From positions 4,084,645-4,131,841 of the forward strand of contig NZ_KN708638.1 in the NCBI RefSeq assembly GCF_000805335.1: 47,197 nucleotides of DNA, written 5' to 3'. The position numbers and the translations under genes were made by a program. Every line of letters begins with the position of its first letter. Position 1 is the first letter of the stretch. This stretch comes from Streptomyces sp. CT34 (GTDB lineage Bacteria > Actinomycetota > Actinomycetes > Streptomycetales > Streptomycetaceae). The notes beneath the pieces were generated by a model. It made no database searches, had not been told where the DNA came from, and saw nothing but the letters and a program-made list of their open reading frames with translations. Shown here one piece after another: positions 7,766 to 15,685 of the stretch.

Positions 7766-8359
7766 ATGAGAACCGCCGTCGTCTGCGCGCTGCTGTACGC
7801 CGCCACGCTCCCCGCACCACCGGCCGCCCCGGTCCCGCCCGCCGTTTCGGTGTCGGTGTCGGTGACCCACGGGGTCGACCGGGCCGATGCGGGCAGGCGG
7901 CTCGACTACCGCATCACCGTCCACAACCTGGGCGCCGCCGACGTCCACCGGGCCCGCATCGAGCAGGAGATGCCGGCCACCACCGTCTCCGCCACGGCAG
8001 CCGGCGGCACCGTCGACGGTCACGGGACAGGCCGCCAGAAGGTCGTCTGGCGCGCCGATCTGCCCGCGCACGACATCCAGGTCTTCACTGCGGGCGCGGT
8101 GCTCGGCGCCCCCCGCGACCTCGACACCACCGCCGCTCCCGGCACCCTGCGGGCCGCCTCCACGGTCTGCGTCTACGCCGGACCGTCCGCCGCGCCCACC
8201 GCCTGCTCCGGCAACCTGGACGACCTGCCGACGTCCCGGTCCGGTCCGGAGCGCCGGGACCAGTGGGTGTGGCGGGGCGCGGCGGCCCTGATCTGCGCGC
8301 TGTTCGTCCTCGGGGCGGTCCAGGCCATCCGGCGCGGCCGGGCCCGGCGGTCCGGCTGA
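7766..8359 (+). CDS. Secreted, membrane-anchored DUF11-type domain protein
   Basis: A 197-residue protein with an N-terminal signal peptide (about residues 1-25), one extracellular beta-rich domain resembling the DUF11/CARDB type of surface repeats (VSVTHGVDRADAGRRLDYRI followed by VHNLGAADVHRARI), and a C-terminal hydrophobic helix (about 170-187) ending in a basic RRGRARR tail. This is the layout of a type I membrane or wall-surface protein. An LPTSRSG sequence precedes the helix but does not match the LPXTG sortase signal. The ribosome-binding site is weak. Function is unknown; no enzymatic residues are evident. It follows the metal exporter by about 95 bases and precedes another membrane protein. 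Confidence 0.7.
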   Translation: MRTAVVCALLYAATLPAPPAAPVPPAVSVSVSVTHGVDRADAGRRLDYRITVHNLGAADVHRARIEQEMPATTVSATAAGGTVDGHGTGRQKVVWRADLPAHDIQVFTAGAVLGAPRDLDTTAAPGTLRAASTVCVYAGPSAAPTACSGNLDDLPTSRSGPERRDQWVWRGAAALICALFVLGAVQAIRRGRARRSG

Positions 8360-8507
8360 CCGCGGCGACCGCCGGCTGTCCGGGAGCCCGGACGGTCGTC
8401 CACCCGTACGGTCACCCATTGGCACCGGCCCCGCTCGCGGCCGGCCGCCCCACGCACTTGCCTGGAGCGTGGCCGTAGTCCGCCGTTTCAGGAAGGACCG
8501 GGAGGCG

Positions 8508-9506
8508 ATGTCAGCGAGCGCACCCGTACGCGCCGACGGCCGGGTGGCGGCGGCGCGGTGCCCTCCTCGGCAGCCGCCGCACCGCGGACGCTCGCTGGCC
8601 GGCGGGGTACTGCTGCTGGTCGGAACGCTGCTGCTGCCGCTGAGCCTGGCCGCCGTATGGGCCCGCGCGGAACTCACCGACACCGACAGCTATGTGGACG
8701 CGGTCGCCCCGCTCGCCGGGAATCGCGCCATCCAGAACGCCATCGTCGACGACGTCACCAACGGCGTGATGCCGCACATCCGGCTCGACGGGCTGCTCAA
8801 GGTCGTCCCGCGAGCCGAACGGCCCGCGCTGCGGCAGAAGTTCACCCGCGGCATCCGCGAGTTCGTCGACAAACAGGTCCGCCAGGTCGTCACCGGCCGC
8901 ACCTTCCCCTCCGTCTGGACCGGCGTGCACCGCACCGCGCACCAGACCCTGGACGGCACGCTGGCCACCTCGGTCGACGCCCCCGTCACCCTCGACCTCA
9001 CCCCGGTCCTCGCACGCGTCAAGCACCAGCTGTCCGGCAACGGCCTGGGCATCGACATCGCCCGCCGGGTGCCGCGCACCGGTGCCACGATCGTGCTGCT
9101 CAGACCGCCGGACGTGCCGCGGTTCCGCACGGTGTTCCAGGCCGCGCGCACCGGCGCACTGGTGCTGCCACCGGCCACCGCGCTCTGCCTGCTGGCCGGG
9201 CTGCTCCTGGCGCGGCGCCGGCGCCGGGCGCTGATCTGCGCGGCGGCGGGCTGCACGGTGGCCTGTGCGCTGCTGGCCGCGGCGCTGGCGCTGGTCCGCA
9301 CCCGGATCCTGGACGCGCTGCCCGCCTCGGTCTCCCGGCCGGCCGCCGATGCGTACGCGGACGCGCTGACCGACCCGCTGCGGACCGGTGCGTGGTGCGC
9401 CGTCGGCACCGGAGCGCTCGTCATCGCGGTCGCCGCCGCGGGCCCGCCGGCCGCCCGCGCACTCCGCTCACCGACCCGCCCGCCCGCTCCCGCCGAGTCC
9501 TCCTGA
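8508..9506 (+). CDS. Multi-spanning membrane protein of unknown function
   Basis: A 332-residue protein I cannot assign to a characterised family. After a basic Arg-rich N-terminus there is one strong transmembrane helix (about residues 32-52), then a long extracytoplasmic segment (about 53-210) starting with AELTDTDSYVDAVAPLAGN, and three further hydrophobic helices near the C-terminus (about 211-235, 242-263 and 290-310). TDTDSYV and repeated IQNAIVDDV-type sequences recall a group of actinobacterial integral membrane proteins of unknown role. The ATG at 8508 is preferred over an in-frame ATG at 8469 because AGGAAGG precedes it by ten bases. It is in the same direction as the preceding surface protein and could be co-transcribed with it. 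Confidence 0.65.
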   Translation: MSASAPVRADGRVAAARCPPRQPPHRGRSLAGGVLLLVGTLLLPLSLAAVWARAELTDTDSYVDAVAPLAGNRAIQNAIVDDVTNGVMPHIRLDGLLKVVPRAERPALRQKFTRGIREFVDKQVRQVVTGRTFPSVWTGVHRTAHQTLDGTLATSVDAPVTLDLTPVLARVKHQLSGNGLGIDIARRVPRTGATIVLLRPPDVPRFRTVFQAARTGALVLPPATALCLLAGLLLARRRRRALICAAAGCTVACALLAAALALVRTRILDALPASVSRPAADAYADALTDPLRTGAWCAVGTGALVIAVAAAGPPAARALRSPTRPPAPAESS

Positions 9507-9655
9507 CCGCGGCGCCCGCAGCCGCGCCATCGAGGAACAGCAGCACCTCACCGACGAGCAGAACGCGCACCGCACCGGGGCCCTGTGTGCTGGGTGCGAC
9601 CGCCCCAATGCCCCGAAGAGTGGGAGGAGTTGACGGTACCGGGGGGAGGCCGGCC

Positions 9656-10597
9656 TCAGATCGCCAGGACGGTCTTCCCCTGCGCCCGGCCGGTGCGACT
9701 CGCCGCCAGTTCCTCGGGGGCCTCCTCCAGCGGGACCTCGCGGCCCACGAGCACCGTCAGGCGGCCCGCGTCGAGATGGCCGGCGAGGATGTCCAGCAGC
9801 TGCGGGGACGGGCGGTTGACGAAGTTGAAGCCGCGCAGATTGTGCTCGGTGAGCACATCGGCGTCGGCCGAGCCGATGAGCGAGACGGCCGTGCCACCGT
9901 CCCGCACGGTCCGAGTCAGCTCGATGAACTCCTCCGGGCCGCTGGTCATGTCGATCAGGACGTCCACCCCGTCCGGATGCGCCGCCAGCACCTGGTCGGC
10001 GACCGAGCCCGCGGTGTGGTCCACGGTCTCCGTGGCGCCCAGGGTGCGCATCAACTCCGCCTTGGACGGACGGGCGGTGGCGATCACCTCGGCCCCGCGG
10101 CCCGCCGCGAGCTGGGTGGCGAAGGTGCCGACCCCGCCGGTCGCGCCGACGATCAGCACCCGGCGGCCCTCGCCGATCCGGGTCTCCTCGACGAGGTTGT
10201 AGGCGGTCATCCCGGCCGTCGGCACGGCGGCGGAGGTCGCGTAGGTGACGCTGCGGGCGGCCGGCGCGACGGAGTTCTCGTCGGCGACGGCGAGTTCACA
10301 GTACGAGCCGCCGCCCCGCTCCGGCCGCTGGAACTGGCCGAACACCGGGTCGCCGACGGTGAACCGCCGTACGCCGGGCCCGACCGCGACCACCTCTCCC
10401 GCTCCATCCGTCCCCATGACCAGGGGGAAAACGGCCTGCACGGCGTCCCCGAACATGCCGTCGGCCAGCTTCCAGTCGACCGGGTTGAGCCCGGCGGCGG
10501 CCAGCCGCACCAGGACCTCCCCGGGCCCCGGCTCGGGCTGCGGCAGGTCCATGAGCTGCGGCTGTTCACCGAATGCGCTGACTGCTACGGCTCTCAT
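9656..10597 (-). CDS. Zinc-independent MDR-family alcohol dehydrogenase / quinone oxidoreductase
   Basis: A 313-residue NADPH-dependent oxidoreductase of the medium-chain dehydrogenase/reductase superfamily, quinone-oxidoreductase branch. Seen: an N-terminal GroES-like domain with GEVLVRLAAAGLNPVDWK and PLVMGTDGAGEVVAVG, and a Rossmann domain with RVLIVGATGGVGTFATQLA binding the dinucleotide. The cysteine/histidine ligands of the zinc-dependent branch are absent. Substrate unknown. The ATG at 10597 is preceded by a GGAAGGGAA ribosome-binding sequence; the frame is open further upstream, but that part is Arg/Pro-rich and not conserved in character. It is divergent from the osmoprotectant ATPase gene, with 185 bases between. 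Confidence 0.88.
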   Translation of the reverse strand: MRAVAVSAFGEQPQLMDLPQPEPGPGEVLVRLAAAGLNPVDWKLADGMFGDAVQAVFPLVMGTDGAGEVVAVGPGVRRFTVGDPVFGQFQRPERGGGSYCELAVADENSVAPAARSVTYATSAAVPTAGMTAYNLVEETRIGEGRRVLIVGATGGVGTFATQLAAGRGAEVIATARPSKAELMRTLGATETVDHTAGSVADQVLAAHPDGVDVLIDMTSGPEEFIELTRTVRDGGTAVSLIGSADADVLTEHNLRGFNFVNRPSPQLLDILAGHLDAGRLTVLVGREVPLEEAPEELAASRTGRAQGKTVLAI

Positions 10598-10782
10598 GCA
10601 GCGTTCCCTTCCACCCGTCCGAGGAGGCCGGGTGGATCGTAAGCACGCGGGCCGGGCCGGACACGGCAGGACGGGAGGCGGTGCCTCGGAAGCAACTCTT
10701 ACGGCCCCCGTCCCGTCTCGGCTTCCCCACTCGATTGCCCGCATGACGGGACCGGCGGCGGACCGCGGGATTCAATGGCGCA

Positions 10783-11940
10783 ATGATCCGGTTCGAGTCC
10801 GTCACCAAGCGCTACCCCGACGGGACCACCGCTGTCGACGACCTCTCCTTCGAAGTCGGCGAGGGCGAGTTGGTGACTCTCGTCGGACCGTCCGGCTGCG
10901 GCAAGACGACGACCATGATGATGGTCAACAGGCTCATCGACCCCACACACGGCCGGATCTTCGTCGAGGGCTCGGACATCGCGGGCGTCGATCCCGTCAA
11001 GCTCCGCCGCCGCATCGGCTACGTCATCCAGCAGACCGGCCTCTTCCCGCACCGCACCGTCCTCGACAACACCGCGACCGTGCCGTACCTGACCGGCTGG
11101 AAGAAGACGCGGGCGCGCGAGCGGGCCGCCGAACTCCTCGACCTGGTAGGGCTGGACCCCGCCGTCTACGGCTCGCGCTATCCCGACCAGCTCTCCGGCG
11201 GACAGCGCCAACGGGTCGGTGTGGCCCGCGCCCTGGCGGCCGACCCGCCCGTGCTGCTGATGGACGAGCCGTTCGGCGCGGTCGACCCGGTCGTCCGCGA
11301 TCGCCTGCAGAAGGAGTTCCTGCGGCTCCAGGCCACCATGCACAAGACGGTGCTGCTGGTCACCCATGACATCGAGGAGGCCATCCGCCTCGGGGACCGG
11401 ATCGCGGTCTACGGACAGGGCCGGATCGAGCAGTACGACACCCCGGCGAGCGTGCTCGGCGCCCCCGCCACGCCCTATGTCGCCGAATTCGTCGGCACCG
11501 ACCGGGCGTTGAAGCAGCTCTCGGTCACCGGTATCGACCGCGACGACCTGGAGCACCCGCCGTTCGCCCGGCTCGCCGAACCCGCAGCCGAGGCGGTGAC
11601 CCGGTTGCGGTCCGAGGGCGCCCGCTGGGCGGTGGTGCTGGACAGCGACGGCGCACTGCACGGCTGGGTGGCAACGGAGAAGCTGGCCGGGGCCGGCGGC
11701 ACCGTCGCCGACCACGCCCGGCGGATGGAGGCCTGGGTCCCCGTGACCGGCACCCTCAAGGCGGCCTTCAGCGAGATGCTCAAGCATGACGCCGGCTGGA
11801 TCGCGGTCCTGGACGGCCGGCGGTTCCTGGGCGTCCTGACCCCCACCACCCTCCACGAGGCGCTGCGTCGCACCATCTCCCCGGACGAACGGGGAGTGCC
11901 GCGAGGGCGGGCAGAGGTGGACTCGGTCCCCACGGAGTGA
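10783..11940 (+). CDS. Osmoprotectant (glycine betaine/choline-type) ABC transporter ATPase
   Basis: A 385-residue ATPase subunit of an OpuC/ProV-like importer for compatible solutes. The nucleotide-binding domain has Walker A GPSGCGKT (35-42), Q-loop in VIQQTGLFPH, signature LSGGQRQR (137-144) and Walker B VLLMDEP (157-163), followed by the switch histidine in LLVTHD. Residues from about 240 onward resemble the CBS-type regulatory domains that sense ionic strength in this family. The ATG at 10783 lacks a strong ribosome-binding site. Its partner permeases and binding protein are on the opposite strand in a converging operon, an unusual split; three parS sites fill the gap between the two stop codons. 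Confidence 0.92.
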   Translation: MIRFESVTKRYPDGTTAVDDLSFEVGEGELVTLVGPSGCGKTTTMMMVNRLIDPTHGRIFVEGSDIAGVDPVKLRRRIGYVIQQTGLFPHRTVLDNTATVPYLTGWKKTRARERAAELLDLVGLDPAVYGSRYPDQLSGGQRQRVGVARALAADPPVLLMDEPFGAVDPVVRDRLQKEFLRLQATMHKTVLLVTHDIEEAIRLGDRIAVYGQGRIEQYDTPASVLGAPATPYVAEFVGTDRALKQLSVTGIDRDDLEHPPFARLAEPAAEAVTRLRSEGARWAVVLDSDGALHGWVATEKLAGAGGTVADHARRMEAWVPVTGTLKAAFSEMLKHDAGWIAVLDGRRFLGVLTPTTLHEALRRTISPDERGVPRGRAEVDSVPTE

Positions 11941-11976
11941 GGCGGACCGGACGCCACCGCACAGCAGGAACGTGGC

Positions 11977-11990
11977 GTTTCACGTGAAAC
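11977..11990. other. parS: parS site, perfect consensus (first of a triplet)
   Basis: Perfect GTTTCACGTGAAAC in the 127-base gap between the converging ATPase and binding-protein genes. First of three copies spaced exactly 31 bases start to start. Confidence 0.96.
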
Positions 11991-12007
11991 GTGTCGGATG
12001 GCGCACC

Positions 12008-12021
12008 GTTTCACGTGAAAC
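12008..12021. other. parS: parS site, perfect consensus (second of a triplet)
   Basis: Perfect GTTTCACGTGAAAC, 31 bases after the preceding copy, close to three helical turns, so all three sites present the same face of the helix. Confidence 0.96.
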
Positions 12022-12038
12022 ACCGGCATATCGCTGTT

Positions 12039-12052
12039 GTTTCACGTGAAAC
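12039..12052. other. parS: parS site, perfect consensus (third of a triplet)
   Basis: Perfect GTTTCACGTGAAAC, 31 bases after the second copy and 15 bases beyond the stop codon of the binding-protein gene. Confidence 0.96.
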
Positions 12053-12067
12053 AACGGCCCACCCCCG

Positions 12068-13060
12068 TCAGTGCTTTCCCAACAGCCCTTTCGACACCAG
12101 GTAGTTGTGCGCAACGTCCGCCGGAAGCCGCCGCCAGCTGTCGACCTGTTCGTTCAGGTTTGCCAGATCGGCGGTGGTCAGCACGGTGTTGAGGCGGTTG
12201 AGCGTGGCGGCCGGACGGGCGCTGCCGGCACGGGCGCGGTTGACGACGGGGACGACATAGTCGGCGTTCTGGAGTTTCTTGTCGTCGTCGAGGACCACCA
12301 GCCCGAACTGGTCCAGGGTCGCGTCCGTGCTGGTGGTCAGCACCATCTGGTCCTGCCCGTTCTGCACGGCCTGCTTCGCGGGCGTGGTGCCGACCCCCTT
12401 CGGGTCGACGGCGGTGATGTCGATCCCGTACGTCTTCCGCAACCCCGGTGCGCAGAAAGGCCGCTGGACGCATTCGTCGCCCGCCGCCAGCCGGACCGGC
12501 AGCTTGGCGCGGCCCAGGTCGCCGAGGGTCCTGAGACGGTGCCCGGCGGCATACGCGGCGCTCACCGCGAAGGCGTTCTGGTCGACGGCCCGGCCCGCCG
12601 GGAGCACGGTCAGGCCGCGCGGGGTGGCCAGTCGGCGCAGTGCGGCCATGGTCGCGCCGAGGTCGGGGGAGGCGACCGGGGTGGCCTTCGGGCCGTGCTC
12701 CTTGGCGTTGAGCCAGTCCGCGAGGGTGGCGGCGTATTCGGGCACCACGTCGATCTGGCCGGACTCCAGCGCCGGCTCGTACAGCTCGCGGTTGCCGACG
12801 GTGAGGATGTCGGTGTGGTAGCCGGCCTGGCGGAGCAGCGCCGCGTACATCTGGGCCAGCAGCTCGCTCTCGGTGAAGCCGGCCGAACCGACGGACAGAT
12901 CACGGCTGTTGCCGGGCGAGGCGGTGATCGCGCCGCGGTTCTCCAGGGAGGGCCCGCCGGTGCACGCCGTCAGCCCCGCCAGTGCGACCAGCGCGAGCAG
13001 CACCGCCGGGAGAGCGCTGCGGACCGTGGGCACCGAGCCCGGCGCACGGGACGGTCTCAC
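12068..13060 (-). CDS. Osmoprotectant ABC transporter substrate-binding lipoprotein
   Basis: A 330-residue OpuCC/ProX-like solute-binding protein. The N-terminus is a lipoprotein signal with a hydrophobic core and lipobox LTAC, Cys33 being the lipidated residue. The mature part contains VGSAGFTESELLAQMYAALL and GQIDVVPEYAATLADWL, which match the OpuAC-type fold. It would be anchored to the outer face of the membrane and deliver glycine betaine, choline or similar solutes to the permeases. The GTG at 13060 overlaps the stop codon of the upstream permease in GTGA, which fixes this start and indicates translational coupling. It is the last gene of a three-gene operon and converges with the ATPase gene. 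Confidence 0.9.
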   Translation of the reverse strand: MRPSRAPGSVPTVRSALPAVLLALVALAGLTACTGGPSLENRGAITASPGNSRDLSVGSAGFTESELLAQMYAALLRQAGYHTDILTVGNRELYEPALESGQIDVVPEYAATLADWLNAKEHGPKATPVASPDLGATMAALRRLATPRGLTVLPAGRAVDQNAFAVSAAYAAGHRLRTLGDLGRAKLPVRLAAGDECVQRPFCAPGLRKTYGIDITAVDPKGVGTTPAKQAVQNGQDQMVLTTSTDATLDQFGLVVLDDDKKLQNADYVVPVVNRARAGSARPAATLNRLNTVLTTADLANLNEQVDSWRRLPADVAHNYLVSKGLLGKH

Positions 13061-13731
13061 CGGGTCCGCCCCCACACCCACCCCGGCGCGAACCGCTGTA
13101 CCAGCTCGAAGACGGCCTCCATCAGCAGCGCGAACACCGCGACCACCACCGCCCCGGCCACGACCTGCGGAGTGCTGGCCAGGTTGAAGCCCGCGGTGAT
13201 GATGCGGCCGAGTCCGCCGCCGCCGACCAGCGCTGCGAGCGTGGCGGTGGCGACCAGCTGCACGGCGGCGATCCGGACGCCGGTCAGCACGAGCGGAAAG
13301 GCAAGCGGCGCCTCGACGCGCCACACCAGCTGCGTCCCGGTCATCCCCATGCCCCGCGCGGCCCGCACCACGTCCCGGTCGACCTCGCGCATTCCGACGT
13401 ACGCGTTGGTCAGCAGCGGCGGAATGGCGAACAGCACCAGCGCGATGACCGTCGGCCACTGCCCGTGCCGCCCGATGGGCGTCAGCAGCAGCAGGACGAG
13501 AACGGCGAAGGTGGGCACCGCGCGGCCGACATTGGCGAGGTTGACCGCGAGCGCGCCGCCCCGCCCCAGATGTCCCAGCGTCAGTGCGATCGGCAGCGCG
13601 ATCAGGGCGCTGATGGCGAGACAGGCGAAGGTGAGGACGAGATGCTGCTCCAGCCGGTGGCCGATGCCGTTCTCGCCCGACCAGTTGGCGGCGGTGGTCA
13701 GCCAGGCCCAGACCGCGGAGAGGGTGTTCAT
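13057..13731 (-). CDS. Osmoprotectant ABC transporter permease (second)
   Basis: A 224-residue BPD-type permease with about five to six transmembrane segments. The EAA-loop region reads AARGMGMTGTQLVWRVEAPLAFP, which contacts the ATPase, followed by LAALVGGGGLGRII, typical of OpuCB/OpuCD-like subunits. It starts at the ATG at 13731 that overlaps the upstream permease stop codon in ATGA, and ends overlapping the binding-protein start in GTGA, so all three genes are coupled. With its partner it forms the heterodimeric pore of the importer. Confidence 0.92.
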   Translation of the reverse strand: MNTLSAVWAWLTTAANWSGENGIGHRLEQHLVLTFACLAISALIALPIALTLGHLGRGGALAVNLANVGRAVPTFAVLVLLLLTPIGRHGQWPTVIALVLFAIPPLLTNAYVGMREVDRDVVRAARGMGMTGTQLVWRVEAPLAFPLVLTGVRIAAVQLVATATLAALVGGGGLGRIITAGFNLASTPQVVAGAVVVAVFALLMEAVFELVQRFAPGWVWGRTR

Positions 13732-14456
13732 GCCCGCTGCCCGGGGGCGAGCAGCTGCCTCCCGCGGCCGGTCCGGGGCCTTCGGCCCGCCCGCCGCCAC
13801 GGGGTGAGCAGGCGTTCCGCACCGAGCAGCAGCACGTCGAAGACCACCGCGATCAGCACGCAGAGCACGGACGCGGTCAGCACCTGCGCCTTGAAGAACG
13901 CGTTCATGCCCGCGTAGATGAGGTTGCCCAGCCCGCCGTAGCCGACGATCGCCCCGACCGTGGTCAGCGCGACCGCGGAGACCGTCGCGATCCGCAGCCC
14001 GGCCATCGCTGCCGGCACCGCCAGTGGCAGCTCCACCGTCAGCAGCTGCCGCATCGGCCCGTACCCCATGCCGCGGGCGGCCTCCTTGGCCTCGGCCGGG
14101 ACGCCGTCCAGCCCCGCCAGGATGTTCCGGACGAGCAGAGTGAGGGAGTAGAGGGCGAGTCCGACCACGACGAGGGTGGCGGAGAGCCCGTAGACCGGCA
14201 GCAGCAGCGAGAACATCGCCAGCGACGGGATCGTGTAGATGACGGTGGTGATGCCGAGCACCGGCCCGATCGTCCAGCGCCTGCGCCGGGCCAGCAACGC
14301 CAGCGGGAGAGCGATCACCAGCCCCAGCGCCACCGAGACCACTGTCAGCTGGACGTGCTGCCCGACCGCGTCGAGCAGGATCTGCCGGCGGGAGCTCAGG
14401 TAGTCGCCACAGATCCAGTCGTTACGGGCCAGGCAGTCGTCCGGCGGTGCGGTCAC
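13728..14456 (-). CDS. Osmoprotectant ABC transporter permease (first)
   Basis: A 242-residue inner-membrane permease, first gene of the leftward osmoprotectant operon. The N-terminal hydrophilic part is about 35 residues, followed by transmembrane helices beginning at QLTVVSVALGLVIALPLALL. The cytoplasmic coupling loop contains AKEAARGMGYGPMRQLLTVELP, and VGAIVGYGGLGNLI lies near residue 180. The GTG at 14456 was chosen as the start nearest the conserved region; no strong ribosome-binding site is visible, and an in-frame ATG further upstream would run back across the A/T-rich dyad region. The stop codon overlaps the next permease start. The 289-base gap to the divergent deacetylase gene holds the likely promoter. 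Confidence 0.9.
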   Translation of the reverse strand: MTAPPDDCLARNDWICGDYLSSRRQILLDAVGQHVQLTVVSVALGLVIALPLALLARRRRWTIGPVLGITTVIYTIPSLAMFSLLLPVYGLSATLVVVGLALYSLTLLVRNILAGLDGVPAEAKEAARGMGYGPMRQLLTVELPLAVPAAMAGLRIATVSAVALTTVGAIVGYGGLGNLIYAGMNAFFKAQVLTASVLCVLIAVVFDVLLLGAERLLTPWRRAGRRPRTGRGRQLLAPGQRA

Positions 14457-14545
14457 GGTAGAAGTCCACCCCGGGCCGGGCGGGGTGTCGCGCGGGGAGC
14501 GTCCGATCGGGCTGTCGCCGGCCTCGCACCACGTATCCACTGCAT

Positions 14546-14577
14546 CTATACGCACAGTGTGTACTGTCTATGTATAG
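14546..14577. promoter_or_regulatory. Nested inverted repeats in divergent promoter region (osmoprotectant operon / deacetylase)
   Basis: An A/T-rich island in the divergent gap holds two nested dyads: ACAGT-GTGT-ACTGT (14554-14567) inside CTATAC...GTATAG (14546-14551 and 14572-14577). TATAGT at 14573-14578 could be a rightward -10 box. This has the look of an operator for a dimeric repressor over divergent promoters. No regulator gene adjoins it. Confidence 0.55.
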
Positions 14578-14745
14578 TCGCCGGGGTCCGTACGCCCCGG
14601 ATCGGCGCATCGGGCCACGGCTCGTCCGTGCCGGCTTCGTCATGCCCGAAAGCGCAGGTCACGGACGTACCCGCGGCGCCCGCGCCCGCAACGCCCCGCA
14701 AAGAGCCCGCACGAACCCCGAGAAGAGACCCAGGAAAGACATCGC

Positions 14746-15564
14746 ATGCCGAAGCACAGATCCGCGGCCCGCCGTACCGCCCTCGCCGGGCTGCTGACGA
14801 CCACCTCCCTGGTTCTCGCCCTCAGCGGCTGCGCCTCGTACGACGTGACCACGCCGGCCGACGCACGGGCCGACGCCCCCGCGTCCGGCAGCACGGCCCA
14901 GGACACGAAGGCCGCGGGCGCCAAGGGCCGGGGCGCGGACGGCGGCAGCGACGTCGACTGCCGCAAGGCCAAGTGCGTGGCGCTCACCTTCGACGCCGGC
15001 CCCAGCGAGAACACCAACCGCCTGCTGGACATCCTCAAGGAGAACAAGGCCCACGCGACCTTCTTCATGCTCGGCAAGAACCACATCGCCGAGCGCCCCG
15101 CCGAGGTGAAGCGGATCGACGCCGAGGGCCATGAACTGGCCAACCACACCTGGTCGCACCAGATCCTGACGGAGATCAAGCCGGACGAGGCCAGGCGCGA
15201 GATGTCCCGCGTCCAGGACGCGGTCCGCAAGATCACCGGCAAGACGCCGAAGCTGATGCGCCCGCCGCAGGGGAGGACCGACGGAGAGGTCTCAAAGATC
15301 AGCAAGGACCTCGGCCTGGCACAGGTCCTGTGGAGCGTGACCGCCAAGGACTACCAGACCAACGACTCGGCCCTGATCACCAAGCGGGTCCTCGACCAGA
15401 CCGAGCGCGACGGCATCATCCTGCTGCACGACATCTACCAGGGCACCGTGCCGGCCGTCCCCGGCATCCTCAAGGAACTGAAGAAGCGCGGCTACACGGT
15501 CGTCACGGTCTCCCAGCTGCTGTCCCCGGCGAAGCCGGAGCCGGGGATGGTCTACCGGCCCTGA
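14746..15564 (+). CDS. Polysaccharide deacetylase (NodB-homology) lipoprotein
   Basis: A 272-residue exported protein with a lipoprotein signal ending in LSGC (Cys29), a low-complexity linker (30-70) and a NodB-homology domain that removes acetyl groups from cell-wall or other amino-sugar polymers (family role). Motif 1 reads TFDAGPS (81-87): the catalytic Asp83 is present, but the second, metal-binding Asp of the usual TFDDGP is Ala84. Motif 2 is HTWSH (H134, H138), motif 3 is RPPQG (172-176, where RPPYG is commoner), and LLHD near 226-229 gives the late catalytic His. AGGAAAG precedes the ATG. The altered motif 1 may mean changed metal use or weak activity. Confidence 0.88.
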   Translation: MPKHRSAARRTALAGLLTTTSLVLALSGCASYDVTTPADARADAPASGSTAQDTKAAGAKGRGADGGSDVDCRKAKCVALTFDAGPSENTNRLLDILKENKAHATFFMLGKNHIAERPAEVKRIDAEGHELANHTWSHQILTEIKPDEARREMSRVQDAVRKITGKTPKLMRPPQGRTDGEVSKISKDLGLAQVLWSVTAKDYQTNDSALITKRVLDQTERDGIILLHDIYQGTVPAVPGILKELKKRGYTVVTVSQLLSPAKPEPGMVYRP

Positions 15565-15622
15565 GCGGGGCCCCGTTGGGGCGGGGAGTACGGCCGTGCC
15601 CGGCCGACGGCCGTACACGCAA

Positions 15623-15653
15623 GGGGGGCGCCGGACCCGGTCCGGCGCCCCCC
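15623..15653. terminator. Strong hairpin terminator between convergent genes
   Basis: A 13-bp perfect G/C stem (15623-15635 with 15641-15653) and 5-base loop, located between the converging deacetylase and esterase genes. Likely bidirectional; no T-tract, as is common in Streptomyces. A weaker GTACGGCC-type hairpin lies just before it. Confidence 0.75.
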
Positions 15654-15685
15654 TTCGCGCTGTGCCGCGCGCTACGGCGTACGCA

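Noticed and set aside
8218..8250. Sortase LPXTG signal in the DUF11-type surface protein
   Set aside because: The sequence is LPTSRSG, which lacks the Thr-Gly of the motif. The C-terminal helix alone explains anchoring.
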